A DNA stretch of 64,000 bases from Cellulomonas sp. PhB143 (GTDB taxonomy: Bacteria; Actinomycetota; Actinomycetes; Actinomycetales; Cellulomonadaceae), in the NCBI RefSeq assembly GCF_003752595.1, contig NZ_RKIJ01000012.1, positions 342,701 to 406,700 of the forward strand, written 5' to 3'. Below, piece after piece: positions 1 to 9,446 of the stretch. The notes under the pieces were generated by a model. The model worked only from the letters and a program-made list of their open reading frames with translations, did no database searches and was not told the DNA's origin. The translations under genes were made by a program, and so were the position numbers. Positions within the stretch are counted from its first letter, which is position 1; each line of letters starts with the position of its first letter.

Positions 1-635
1 GCGAGGACCTGCACCGTGCCCCGAGCCGCAAGGTCGCCCAGGTGCTCGGGCTGCTCCCCCAGGAGCCGGTCGCGCCGGACGGGATCGCCGTGGGCGACCT
101 CGTCGGGCGCGGGCGCTACCCGCACCAGGGCTGGTTCCGGCGCTGGTCGCCGCAGGACGACGTCGTCGTCCACCGCGCCATGGAGCGCACCTCGACGCTC
201 GACCTCGCCGAGCGGCCGGTGGCCGAGCTCTCGGGCGGTCAGCGCCAGCGGGTGTGGATCGCGATGGCGCTCGCCCAGGACCCGGACGTCCTGCTGCTCG
301 ACGAGCCGACGACGTTCCTCGACCTCGCCCACCAGGTGGACGTCCTGGACCTGCTGTCCGAGCTCAACCGGGAGCACGGGACGACCGTGGTCATGGTGCT
401 GCACGAGCTCAACCTCGCGGCGCGCTACGCCGACCACCTCGTCGTCATGGCCGAGGGCCGCGTCGTCACGACCGGCCCGCCCGCGCAGGTGCTCACGGAG
501 GAGATCGTCGCGTCCGCCTTCGGGCTGAGCGCCCAGGTGGTCCCGGACCCGGTCTACGGCTCCCCCATGGTCGTGCCCGTGGGCCGCCTCCCCGTGCCGG
601 ACGGCGCGGTCCCGCCGCCCGGGCCTGTCGTATAG
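1..635 (+). CDS. iron-siderophore ABC transporter ATP-binding protein (5' partial)
   Basis: This is the cytoplasmic ATPase that powers import of an iron chelate. The gene runs in from the left edge, reading in frame from base 3, so the start and the Walker A region are missing. Visible motifs are the ABC signature LSGGQRQRVWIAMALAQ, Walker B LLLDEPTTFLD and the H-loop region VLHELNLAARYADH. The FecE/FepC-like wording (DLVGRGRYPHQGWF, HQVDVLDLL) places it in the siderophore/haem subfamily. It ends at TAG 633-635, one base before an iron-box-like operator, and a substrate-binding lipoprotein follows on the same strand. The permease genes should lie upstream, outside the window. The ABC class is certain; the siderophore substrate is inferred from subfamily and neighbours. 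Confidence 0.9.
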   Translation, partial: EDLHRAPSRKVAQVLGLLPQEPVAPDGIAVGDLVGRGRYPHQGWFRRWSPQDDVVVHRAMERTSTLDLAERPVAELSGGQRQRVWIAMALAQDPDVLLLDEPTTFLDLAHQVDVLDLLSELNREHGTTVVMVLHELNLAARYADHLVVMAEGRVVTTGPPAQVLTEEIVASAFGLSAQVVPDPVYGSPMVVPVGRLPVPDGAVPPPGPVV

Positions 636-654
636 TGAGGGTAGGCACACCTCA
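631..654 (+). promoter_or_regulatory. DtxR/IdeR-type iron box overlapping a -10 hexamer
   Basis: The 19-mer TGAGGGTAGGCACACCTCA (636-654) matches the DtxR/IdeR consensus TTAGGTTAGGCTAACCTAA at 14 of 19 positions and is itself a near-palindrome. It abuts a good -10 sequence TATAGT (631-636). Iron-loaded DtxR/IdeR bound here would block transcription of the binding-protein gene starting at 714. The sequence match is direct; regulation is inferred. Confidence 0.7.
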
Positions 655-713
655 CCTGACGGGTGCGGCGGCCTGAACGCCCGACCGACCCCTCTCGACC
701 ACTGGAGCCCTTC

Positions 714-1748
714 GTGCTGTCCACCCGACGCAAGGCCGCGGCGCTCGCCGCGGGCCTCGCCGCCGTCCTCGCCCTCGCGGGCTGCTCCTCGAGCGGCTCC
801 TCCGACGCGGGCGCGTCCCCGTCGAGCGGGAGCAGCGCGTCCGACGACGCCTTCCCGGTCACCATCGAGCACGCCCTCGGCACGACCGAGATCCCCGCGA
901 AGCCCGAGCGCGTGGTCACGTGGGGCTGGGGGAGCAGCGACGCCGCGATCGCCCTCGGCGTGGTCCCGGTCGCCATGTCCTACCAGGCCTACGGCGGCGA
1001 CAAGGACGGCGTCCTGCCCTGGGTCAAGGACGCCCTCGACAAGGCCGGCGAGAAGACGCCCGTCGTCCTGCCGAACCAGCAGGAGGTCCCGGTCCAGGAC
1101 ATCGCCGCCCAGAAGCCCGACCTGATCCTGGCGAACTACTCCGGGATCACGCAGGACGAGTACGACCTGCTGTCGAAGATCGCCCCGACCGTGGCGTACC
1201 CGGACAAGCCGTGGTCGACGCCGTGGCGCGACGTCGTCACCGGCGTCGGCACGGCGCTCGGGATGGACGACCAGGCCGCGACGCTCATCGACGACACCGA
1301 GGCCACCATCTCCGAGGCCGCGGACGCCCACCCCGAGCTCGCCGGCAAGACCGTCGCGTCCGTCTGGGACACCGGCGACACGTTCTACGTGTACACGGCC
1401 GACGACCCGCGCCAGCAGTTCCTCGAGGACCTGGGGCTGAAGACGGCGCCGAGCGTCGGCGAGCTGGCGACGGGGGAGTCGAGCTTCTACTACACGCTCA
1501 GCTACGAGCAGCTCGACCAGCTCAAGAGCGACATGCTCGTCTCGTTCGCGGACGACCAGAAGACCGAGGACGCCGTGCTCGCCAAGGACGCCCTGCAGGT
1601 GATGCCGCAGGTGAAGTCCGGTGCCGTCGCGCAGATCGTCGGCACGGACCTCGTCGCGGCGGTCTCTCCGCCGACCGTCCTGTCGCTGCCCTGGGGCCTG
1701 GACGACTACCTCGACGCGCTCTCCGCCGCGGCGGCGAAGGTCGGCTGA
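714..1748 (+). CDS. iron-siderophore ABC transporter substrate-binding lipoprotein
   Basis: This extracytoplasmic receptor would deliver a ferric siderophore to the membrane permease. The GTG start at 714 is preferred because it has GGAG 6 bases upstream and gives an ideal lipoprotein signal: positive residues (STRRK), a hydrophobic stretch and the lipobox LAGC. A Ser-rich linker follows, then a periplasmic-binding-protein type 2 fold with the usual family pieces (EIPAKPERVVTWGWGSSDAA near the N terminus, LPNQQEVPVQDIAAQKPDLILA in the first lobe). At 344 aa the length is normal for the family. It follows the ATPase gene but has its own promoter and iron box, so it can be expressed separately under iron limitation. 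The exact siderophore cannot be read from sequence. Confidence 0.9.
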   Translation: MLSTRRKAAALAAGLAAVLALAGCSSSGSSDAGASPSSGSSASDDAFPVTIEHALGTTEIPAKPERVVTWGWGSSDAAIALGVVPVAMSYQAYGGDKDGVLPWVKDALDKAGEKTPVVLPNQQEVPVQDIAAQKPDLILANYSGITQDEYDLLSKIAPTVAYPDKPWSTPWRDVVTGVGTALGMDDQAATLIDDTEATISEAADAHPELAGKTVASVWDTGDTFYVYTADDPRQQFLEDLGLKTAPSVGELATGESSFYYTLSYEQLDQLKSDMLVSFADDQKTEDAVLAKDALQVMPQVKSGAVAQIVGTDLVAAVSPPTVLSLPWGLDDYLDALSAAAAKVG

Positions 1749-1764
1749 CCGGCCCGTCCACGCA

Positions 1765-1808
1765 CGCGCGAGGCCCCGGACCGCCGATGCGGTCCGGGGC
1801 CTCGCGCG
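1765..1808. terminator. bidirectional hairpin terminator
   Basis: Two perfect 19-bp arms (1765-1783 and 1790-1808) enclose a 6-base loop. It lies between convergent genes and can serve both strands. There is no clear T-run, as is usual in GC-rich actinobacteria. Confidence 0.75.
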
Positions 1809-1845
1809 TCGCGCGCTGCGTGCGTGCGCGCCGTGCCGGTGCGGG

Positions 1846-2781
1846 TCAGGCGGAGGTGTCGTCCTTCGCCGTACCGTCGTCGGCGGCGTGCTTGGCGGCG
1901 TCCTTGGCGTCGGCCGCGGTCGCCTTCGCGGTGGACGTGGCGTCCTCCGCCTTCGCCGTCGCGCGGGTACGCGCCTTGCTCGCGGTCTCCTTGGTGGCCT
2001 TGACCGCGTCGGCGGCCTTGTCGCCGGCGGCCTCCGCCGCCGCGCCGGCCTGGGCGGCGACCTTGCCGGCCGCCTCCTTGCCCTTGGCGGCCGCGGTGCT
2101 CGCCGCCGCGCCGACCGACTCCGCGGCGCGGGCGGCCGACGACGTCGACGGGGTCCCGAGGGCCGGCTCGCCCTCGACGGGCTCCGCCCACGGGTCGGTC
2201 GTCGGCTGGGCGCGGCTCCAGAGCACGTAGGCCGCACCGGCGGCGCCGAGTGCGAGAGCCGTCCACAGCACCTTGTGCGACTTCTTCTTCGACTTCTTGC
2301 CCGCCTTGCGCGCCGCGGACGAGGTCGCGTCCGCCGCGTCGTGCGCGGAGGACGCGGCCGACTGCGCGGCGTTCCCCGCGGCGGCCGCCGCGCTCGCGGC
2401 CGCGGCGTTGACCGCGCTCACGAGCTTCGGCAGATAGTCCTCGACCAGCCTGTCGTGCGCGGTGTCGATCAGCGGGCCGGCCTTGCCGGCAGCGGACTCG
2501 ACCCGCGGGGCGGCGGCCTGGACGCTGTCCTGCCACGCCTTCTCGAGGCGGGGCTGCGCCCAGCCGGCGAAGGCCTCGGCCTTGGGCCCGCTCCACTCCT
2601 TGGCCGCCGCTGCGGCGTCCTTCGCCTGCACCGCCAGGTGCTTGGCGGCCGGTCCGGCCTGGGCACGGGCTTCCTGGAGAGACGCCGCGACGTGCGCCGC
2701 CTGCTCCTTGATGCGCTCGGTGTCCACAGCGTCGAGGGTCTCGCCCGCCGCGCTGGCAGACCGTCGGATCCGGTCGAACAT
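1846..2781 (-). CDS. Ala/Lys-rich single-pass membrane protein of unknown function
   Basis: No specific function is recognised. The ATG at 2781 is chosen because GGGAG lies just upstream; this gives 311 aa. The N-terminal half (MFDRIRRSASAAGETLDAVD onward) is a long amphipathic Ala/Lys/Glu helix region resembling apolipoprotein or LEA-like repeats. One hydrophobic segment (VLWTALALGAAGAAYVLW) follows a Lys-rich KKSKKKSHK stretch, and the C-terminal third is a low-complexity Ala/Lys tail like that of histone-H1-type bacterial proteins. Similar actinobacterial proteins occur next to ppiA. It could be a membrane-tethered stress or nucleoid-associated protein, but nothing in the sequence proves this. 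Confidence 0.75.
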   Translation of the reverse strand: MFDRIRRSASAAGETLDAVDTERIKEQAAHVAASLQEARAQAGPAAKHLAVQAKDAAAAAKEWSGPKAEAFAGWAQPRLEKAWQDSVQAAAPRVESAAGKAGPLIDTAHDRLVEDYLPKLVSAVNAAAASAAAAAGNAAQSAASSAHDAADATSSAARKAGKKSKKKSHKVLWTALALGAAGAAYVLWSRAQPTTDPWAEPVEGEPALGTPSTSSAARAAESVGAAASTAAAKGKEAAGKVAAQAGAAAEAAGDKAADAVKATKETASKARTRATAKAEDATSTAKATAADAKDAAKHAADDGTAKDDTSA

Positions 2782-2911
2782 AGGGCTCCCCGATCGTCGG
2801 TTCGTCATTGGTACGCCCACTCTGCCACCACGGCCGGTCCGTCGCGAGCGCCGTCGTGCGCGGGGTGTCGGGGCCCGGAGCCGGGAGGGGGAGTCGTGCG
2901 AGAATGGCGCC

Positions 2912-3451
2912 ATGTTCGCAACCCTGCACACCTCCGCTGGTGACATCCGCATCGAGCTCTTCCCGAACCACGCGCCCAAGACGGTCGCGAACTTCACGGG
3001 GCTCGCGACGGGCGAGAAGGCCTGGACGGACCCGCGCACGGGCGCCGAGAGCCACGCCCCGTTCTACGACGGCCTGATCTTCCACCGGGTCATCGACAAC
3101 TTCATGATCCAGGGCGGCTGCCCCCTCGGCACCGGCACCGGTGGCCCCGGCTACACGTTCGACGACGAGATCCACCCGGAGCTCGGCTTCGACCGCAAGT
3201 ACCTGCTCGCGATGGCCAACGCCGGCAGCCGCCGCAACCCGGTCACGGGCGCCACCGAGGGCACCAACGGCTCGCAGTTCTTCATCTCCACGACCGAGAC
3301 GCCGTGGCTCACGGGCAAGCACACGATCTTCGGCGAGGTGGCCGACGACGCGTCGCGCCAGGTCGTCGACGCGATCGGCACGACGGCGACGCGCCCGGGC
3401 GACCGCCCCGTCGAGGACATCACGATCGACTCGGTCACGATCGAGGCCTGA
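2912..3451 (+). CDS. ppiA: peptidyl-prolyl cis-trans isomerase, cyclophilin type
   Basis: A cytoplasmic cyclophilin of 179 aa that would catalyse cis-trans isomerisation of Xaa-Pro bonds. It begins MFATLHTSAGDIRIELF and shows the family core FHRVIDNFMIQGG, TFDDEIHPEL, LAMANAG, NGSQFFI and KHTIFGEV, which includes the catalytic Arg of FHRVI and the QFF pocket. There is no signal peptide. GGAGGGG lies upstream of the ATG. This is the ppiA position of the conserved origin-proximal locus (ppiA of Mycobacterium tuberculosis is Rv0009). The downstream rhomboid gene overlaps its stop codon, suggesting co-transcription. Confidence 0.95.
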   Translation: MFATLHTSAGDIRIELFPNHAPKTVANFTGLATGEKAWTDPRTGAESHAPFYDGLIFHRVIDNFMIQGGCPLGTGTGGPGYTFDDEIHPELGFDRKYLLAMANAGSRRNPVTGATEGTNGSQFFISTTETPWLTGKHTIFGEVADDASRQVVDAIGTTATRPGDRPVEDITIDSVTIEA

Positions 3452-4353
3452 CCATCAGCCAGCCGCCCTGGGGCTCGGCCGCGGGAGCGACCGGCCCCGC
3501 CGCGCAGGTCCCGGTCTGCCCGCGGCACCCCGACCGTCCCGCGTACGTCCGCTGCCAGCGCTGCGGTCGTCCGGCGTGCCCGGAGTGCCAGCGGCCGGCG
3601 GCCGTGGGCGTGCAGTGCATCGACTGCGTGCGCGAGACGGCGCGGGCGGCGCCGCAGGCCAGGACCATCTTCGGCGGCACCGTCCGCGGCGGGCGGCCGG
3701 TCGTCACGCTGACGATCATCGGCATCTGCGCGGTCAGCTGGCTCCTGCAGCTGGTCACGGGCGGCGACGGCGGCAGCTGGACCGAGCGCTGGGTGTTCGC
3801 GCCCGGCCTCGGGGACACCGAGCCGTGGCGGTTCCTGACGGCGGCGTTCCTGCACTCGTCGAACCCGTTCCACATCCTGTTCAACATGTACGCGCTGTGG
3901 CTCGTGGGGCCCACGCTCGAGCAGGCGCTGGGCCGGGTGCGCTACGCCAGCCTCTACCTGCTGTGCGCCGTGGGCGGGCAGGTCGGCGTGCTCCTGCTGG
4001 CCGACCCGGTGCCCGGCGGCGGCTGGTTCCAGGGCGTGCTCGGGGCGTCCGGGGCGATCTTCGGCCTCTTCGCCGCGATCTTCCTGGTGCTGCGCCGGGC
4101 GGGGCGCAACGCCACGCAGGTGCTCGTGCTCATCGCGATCAACCTCGCGCTGCCGTTCATCGTCGGCGGCGGGGCGATCGCCTGGCAGGCGCACCTGGGC
4201 GGCCTCGTCACGGGCGCCGCGATGGGCGCCGCCTACGCCTACGCCCCGCGCGCCCGGCAGGCGCTGACGCTGTGGCTGGTGCCGGCCGTGACCGTCGTGG
4301 TGCTCGTGGCGCTGTCGGTGTGGAAGTACACCTCGACCGGGTGGATCGGCTGA
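3448..4353 (+). CDS. rhomboid family intramembrane serine protease with N-terminal zinc ribbon
   Basis: A multi-spanning protease that cleaves substrates within the membrane. The N terminus holds a B-box-like zinc ribbon (CPRHPDRPAYVRCQRCGRPA, CPECQRP, CIDC), common in actinobacterial rhomboids. Hydrophobic helices follow, with the NPFHILFNM loop element, the nucleophile in GASGAIFGLF and the catalytic His in AHLGGLVTG. The start is uncertain: no ATG or GTG lies in a sensible place, and the only frame-consistent start-like codon before the zinc ribbon is CTG 3448, which overlaps the ppiA stop. Translational coupling to ppiA is therefore likely. Family assignment is firm; the natural substrate is unknown. 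Confidence 0.88.
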   Translation: MTISQPPWGSAAGATGPAAQVPVCPRHPDRPAYVRCQRCGRPACPECQRPAAVGVQCIDCVRETARAAPQARTIFGGTVRGGRPVVTLTIIGICAVSWLLQLVTGGDGGSWTERWVFAPGLGDTEPWRFLTAAFLHSSNPFHILFNMYALWLVGPTLEQALGRVRYASLYLLCAVGGQVGVLLLADPVPGGGWFQGVLGASGAIFGLFAAIFLVLRRAGRNATQVLVLIAINLALPFIVGGGAIAWQAHLGGLVTGAAMGAAYAYAPRARQALTLWLVPAVTVVVLVALSVWKYTSTGWIG

Positions 4354-4355
4354 CG

Positions 4356-4413
4356 AACTACACCGGTGTAGTTATCCACACCTGTGTGCACGGGTGGGGA
4401 TAACTTCTCCACA
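4356..4413. other. palindrome plus cluster of DnaA-box-like 9-mers
   Basis: A perfect 18-bp palindrome AACTACACCGGTGTAGTT (4356-4373) is followed by an exact DnaA box TTATCCACA (4372-4380). TGGGGATAA (4395-4403) is the reverse of TTATCCCCA, one mismatch, and TTCTCCACA (4405-4413) also has one mismatch. The cluster sits between the 3' ends of rhomboid and crgA, so it is not a promoter. The palindrome might act as a terminator; the boxes suggest DnaA binding near the chromosome origin. Function is inferred. Confidence 0.5.
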
Positions 4414-4449
4414 GCCCTGTGGAACGGTCGCCCGTGGCGCGCGCGCTGG

Positions 4450-4704
4450 CTACTTCCAGCGCGTGGTCAGCGTGAAGCCCGCGATGATCAGCGCGAACCC
4501 GACGGCGAGGTTCCACTGGCCGAGGAACGGCACCGGCAGGTCGGCGCGCCCGCTCGTCAGGTAGAACAGCACGATCCAGGCGAGTCCGGCGACCATGAGC
4601 GTGATCATGGTGGGCACGAGCCACCGCGGGTTCGTCGAGTCGGGCTTGTAGGTCTGCGGCTCGGTGGTCGCGGACTTCGGCTTGCGGCGCTTCGAGACGG
4701 GCAC
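4450..4704 (-). CDS. crgA: cell division protein CrgA
   Basis: A small (84 aa) membrane protein that in Streptomyces and Mycobacterium works with FtsZ, FtsI and Wag31 at the septum. It has the family layout: a short basic N terminus (VPVSKRRKPK), the motif NPRWLVP before the first membrane helix, a linker, then a second helix ending TLTTRWK. The GTG start at 4704 has AGGAG five bases upstream. Its place between the rhomboid gene and the divergent DUF881 gene is exactly that of Rv0011c in Mycobacterium. Length and motifs match the family, so the call is secure. Confidence 0.95.
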   Translation of the reverse strand: MPVSKRRKPKSATTEPQTYKPDSTNPRWLVPTMITLMVAGLAWIVLFYLTSGRADLPVPFLGQWNLAVGFALIIAGFTLTTRWK

Positions 4705-4884
4705 GTGGACTCCTGTGGACGGGGTTCTCGGGCGGACGGTGAACGGGCAGCGCCGATCGTCAACTAGCGTAGTGGGCGCAAGGTATCGCCTCGGACAGGC
4801 TCCGCGCTCCGCGCGGCCCGCGGCGGGCTCCCGGGGCCGGGCCTCGCGAGGACGACGGCACGAGGTCGAGGACGGAGACCGACT

Positions 4885-5655
4885 GTGGACGAGCAGGTCG
4901 CGCACGGACCGGCGCGCCGGTCGCGGACGCGCCGTGTGCTCGGCGCGCTCGGCGTCGGGCTCGTGCTGGCGGCGTGCGGCCTGATGTTCGCGACCAGCGC
5001 CAAGCTGGCGCACGGCAGCGGTGAGCGGCACCCCGAGAACCTCGCCGAGCTCGTGGAGAGCGAGTCCGGGCGCGTCGAGGACCTCACGACGCGGGTCCGG
5101 ACGCTGGACGCGCAGATCGCCCACCTCCGCCCGGCCGGGTCGACGGCACCCTCGAAGGCCGAGGCCCAGGCGGAGAGCAACACGCAGGTGGCCGCGGCGA
5201 CGGTCGCGGTCCGGGGGCCGGGCCTGACGGTCGCGCTCGACGACGCGCCCCCGGGCAACTACGGCGAGGACTTCCGCCCGGACGACCTCGTCGTGCACCA
5301 GCAGGACCTGCAGTCGGTGATCAACGCGCTGTGGGCGGGCGGGGCCGAGGCGATGACCCTGCAGGGTCAGCGGGTCGACTCGACGACGGCCTTCCGGTGC
5401 GTCGGCAACGTGCTGATCCTCCAGGGCCGGGTGTACTCCCCGCCGTTCGAGGTCGCCGCCATCGGCGACCAGGACGCGCTGCGCGCCGCGCTCGACCGCT
5501 CGCCGGAGATCGCCGTGTACAAGACGTACGTCGACGTCGTACATCTGGGGTACGACGTGAACGAGGAGAGCAGGATCGCCATGCCCCGGGCCGAGAGCTC
5601 CGACCTCGAGCACGCCGTCCCCGCCACGGCGACGCGGACGGGCGGCGGGCGGTGA
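4885..5655 (+). CDS. DUF881 family membrane-anchored protein
   Basis: A 256-aa protein with one N-terminal membrane helix (VLGALGVGLVLAACGLMFATS), a coiled-coil segment (ELVESESGRVEDLTTRVRTL) and the DUF881 domain. Family motifs visible are VRGPGLTVALDDAP, DLVVHQQDLQSVINALW and GAEAMTLQGQRV. The GTG start is preceded by a GGAG-containing leader. DUF881 proteins are the extracytoplasmic partners seen between crgA and pabA/trpG in actinobacteria (Rv0012 position), and their fold is related to the YlxW/YlxX division proteins. Its stop codon overlaps the sortase start (GTGA), so the two are translationally coupled. The molecular role is not established. Confidence 0.88.
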   Translation: MDEQVAHGPARRSRTRRVLGALGVGLVLAACGLMFATSAKLAHGSGERHPENLAELVESESGRVEDLTTRVRTLDAQIAHLRPAGSTAPSKAEAQAESNTQVAAATVAVRGPGLTVALDDAPPGNYGEDFRPDDLVVHQQDLQSVINALWAGGAEAMTLQGQRVDSTTAFRCVGNVLILQGRVYSPPFEVAAIGDQDALRAALDRSPEIAVYKTYVDVVHLGYDVNEESRIAMPRAESSDLEHAVPATATRTGGGR

Positions 5656-6497
5656 CGGCGCAGGGCACCCGCAGCAGCCCGCCGGGCAGCGTGCCGCACC
5701 GCGGCGCACCGCGGATGGTGCCGCACGCCAACCCGACCCACGGCCGGCCGGGCCGCCGGGGCGGTGTCGGCAGCCACGTCGTCGGCGTCGTCGGCGAGCT
5801 GCTCATCACGCTCGGCGTCCTGCTCGCGCTGTTCATCGTCTGGCAGCTGTGGTGGACGGACGTCCAGGGCGACCGCTACCAGGCCGACGTCATCGACTCG
5901 CTCGCGTGGACGCCGCCCCCCGCCCAGGCCGACGCGGACCCCACGCCACGCCGGGACGAGCCGCCGGTGATGGACGAGCCGGCGAACCTCACCGTGTTCG
6001 CCCAGATGTACGTCCCGCGCTTCGGGGCGGACTACGTCAAGCCGGTCGCCCAGGGCATCGACAAGGCGGAGGTCCTCGACACCATCGGGATCGGGCACTA
6101 CCCCGGCACGGCGATGCCCGGCGGCCTCGGCAACTTCGCCGTCGCGGCGCACCGCACCACCTTCGGCAAGCCGTTCAACAAGATCGCCGACCTGCGGGAG
6201 GGCGACCCCGTCGTCGTGCGGACCGAGGACACGTGGTACGTCTACCGGGTCACGACCCACCTGATCGTCTACCCGGACGAGGTGGGCGTCGTCGCGCCGG
6301 TGCCGTCCGACCCGGACGACCCGGACGTCGTCCCCACGCAGCGGCTGATCACCATGACGAGCTGCCACCCGCTGTTCTCCGCGGCGCAGCGCTACATCGT
6401 GCACGGCGAGCTGGACTACTGGCTGCCCGTGGAGGACGGCACGCCCGCCGAGCTGACGGACGCGGGCATCGACCCCTCGAGCGCGGGAGGACCCTGA
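5652..6497 (+). CDS. class E sortase
   Basis: A membrane-anchored transpeptidase (281 aa) that would join LPXTG-like surface proteins to peptidoglycan. After a Pro/Gly-rich N terminus there is one membrane helix (GELLITLGVLLALFIVWQLWW) and then the sortase beta-barrel. Catalytic residues are visible: His in AVAAHRTTFG, Cys in ITMTSCHPLF and Arg in SAAQRYIVHGEL. The GTG start overlaps the DUF881 stop by the GTGA arrangement. Class E housekeeping sortases in actinobacteria commonly recognise LAXTG, but no substrate gene is seen in this window. The following 55-codon ORF overlaps the sortase stop. Confidence 0.92.
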   Translation: MTAQGTRSSPPGSVPHRGAPRMVPHANPTHGRPGRRGGVGSHVVGVVGELLITLGVLLALFIVWQLWWTDVQGDRYQADVIDSLAWTPPPAQADADPTPRRDEPPVMDEPANLTVFAQMYVPRFGADYVKPVAQGIDKAEVLDTIGIGHYPGTAMPGGLGNFAVAAHRTTFGKPFNKIADLREGDPVVVRTEDTWYVYRVTTHLIVYPDEVGVVAPVPSDPDDPDVVPTQRLITMTSCHPLFSAAQRYIVHGELDYWLPVEDGTPAELTDAGIDPSSAGGP

Positions 6498-6664
6498 TGT
6501 ACGGACCCCTCTGGAGGGCGCTGCCCGGACCGGTCTGGGTGCGGGTGCTGATCCTGCTCGTCCTGGCCGCCGCCGTCGTCCTCGTCTGCTTCCAGTGGTT
6601 CTTCCCCTGGGTGTCGGACTACGTGCCCATGAACCAGCAGACCGTCGGAGAAGGAGCACCATGA
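6497..6664 (+). CDS. small membrane protein between sortase and pabA/trpG
   Basis: A 55-residue protein that starts MYGPLWRALPGPVWVRVLI and is mostly one membrane helix (VLILLVLAAAVVLVCFQWFF) followed by a short extracytoplasmic tail (PWVSDYVPMNQQTVGEGAP). Its start overlaps the sortase stop (TGATG) and its stop overlaps the pabA start (ATGA), so it is locked into the operon at both ends, which argues strongly that it is translated. Equivalent tiny membrane ORFs occur here in related genomes. The function is unknown; a sortase or division partner is possible. Confidence 0.75.
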   Translation: MYGPLWRALPGPVWVRVLILLVLAAAVVLVCFQWFFPWVSDYVPMNQQTVGEGAP

Positions 6665-7311
6665 CGAGCATCCTCGTCGTCGACAACTACGACTCGTTCG
6701 TCTACACCATCGTCGGCTACCTCGACCAGCTCGGTGCGCGCACGGTCGTCGTCCGCAACGACGCCGTGCCCGAGCCGGACGACCAGGGGCGGTTCCACGA
6801 CACCGACGGCGCGGTGTTCGACGGCGTCCTCGTCTCGCCCGGACCCGGCACGCCGCACGGCGCGGGCAGCAGCGAGGACGTCATCCGGGCGTGCGCCCGC
6901 TCGCGCACGCCCATGCTCGGCGTCTGCCTCGGGCACCAGGCCCTCGCCGAGGTGTACGGCGCGACCGTCACGCACGCGCCGGAGCTCATGCACGGCAAGA
7001 CGAGCAGCGTCGAGCACGACGGCGGGGGAGTGCACGCGGGTCTCGCGTCGCCGTTCACCGCCACCCGCTACCACTCGCTCGCCGTGGTCCGCGAGACGGT
7101 GCCCGAGGAGCTGCGCGTGACCTCGTGGACGGAGTCCGGCATCGTCATGGGGCTGCAGCACCGCGAGCTGCCGCTGCACGGCGTGCAGTTCCACCCCGAG
7201 TCGGTGCTCACCGAGGGCGGGCACCGGCTCCTGGCCAACTGGCTCGAGACGTGCGGGGCCGACGGCGCCGTGGAGCGCTCGGCCGGCATGGCGCCGCTCG
7301 TCCGCGGCTGA
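6661..7311 (+). CDS. glutamine amidotransferase, anthranilate/aminodeoxychorismate synthase component II
   Basis: A 216-aa class I glutamine amidotransferase that releases ammonia for an aminodeoxychorismate (folate) or anthranilate (tryptophan) synthase subunit. It starts MTSILVVDNYDSFVYTIVGY. The catalytic Cys89 lies in GVCLGHQAL and the His178-x-Glu180 pair in VQFHPES; the PGPG oxyanion loop is at 60-63. It is coupled by ATGA overlap to the small membrane ORF. In Mycobacterium the gene here (Rv0013) is annotated trpG/pabA, and the synthase partner is encoded elsewhere. Sequence alone does not decide between PabA and TrpG. It converges with pknB, and a weak GGCTGACC/GGTCAGCC inverted repeat (7319-7355) lies in the gap. 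Confidence 0.9.
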   Translation: MTSILVVDNYDSFVYTIVGYLDQLGARTVVVRNDAVPEPDDQGRFHDTDGAVFDGVLVSPGPGTPHGAGSSEDVIRACARSRTPMLGVCLGHQALAEVYGATVTHAPELMHGKTSSVEHDGGGVHAGLASPFTATRYHSLAVVRETVPEELRVTSWTESGIVMGLQHRELPLHGVQFHPESVLTEGGHRLLANWLETCGADGAVERSAGMAPLVRG

Positions 7312-7349
7312 CCGGCCTGGCTGACCGGTCCGGCCGACCCGGCGGCAGG

Positions 7350-9446
<2,097 letters not shown>

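Noticed and set aside
1846..2781. Reading the Ala/Lys-rich protein as a histone
   Set aside because: It has a membrane helix in the middle and no defined nucleoid-protein domain; only the tail is H1-like.
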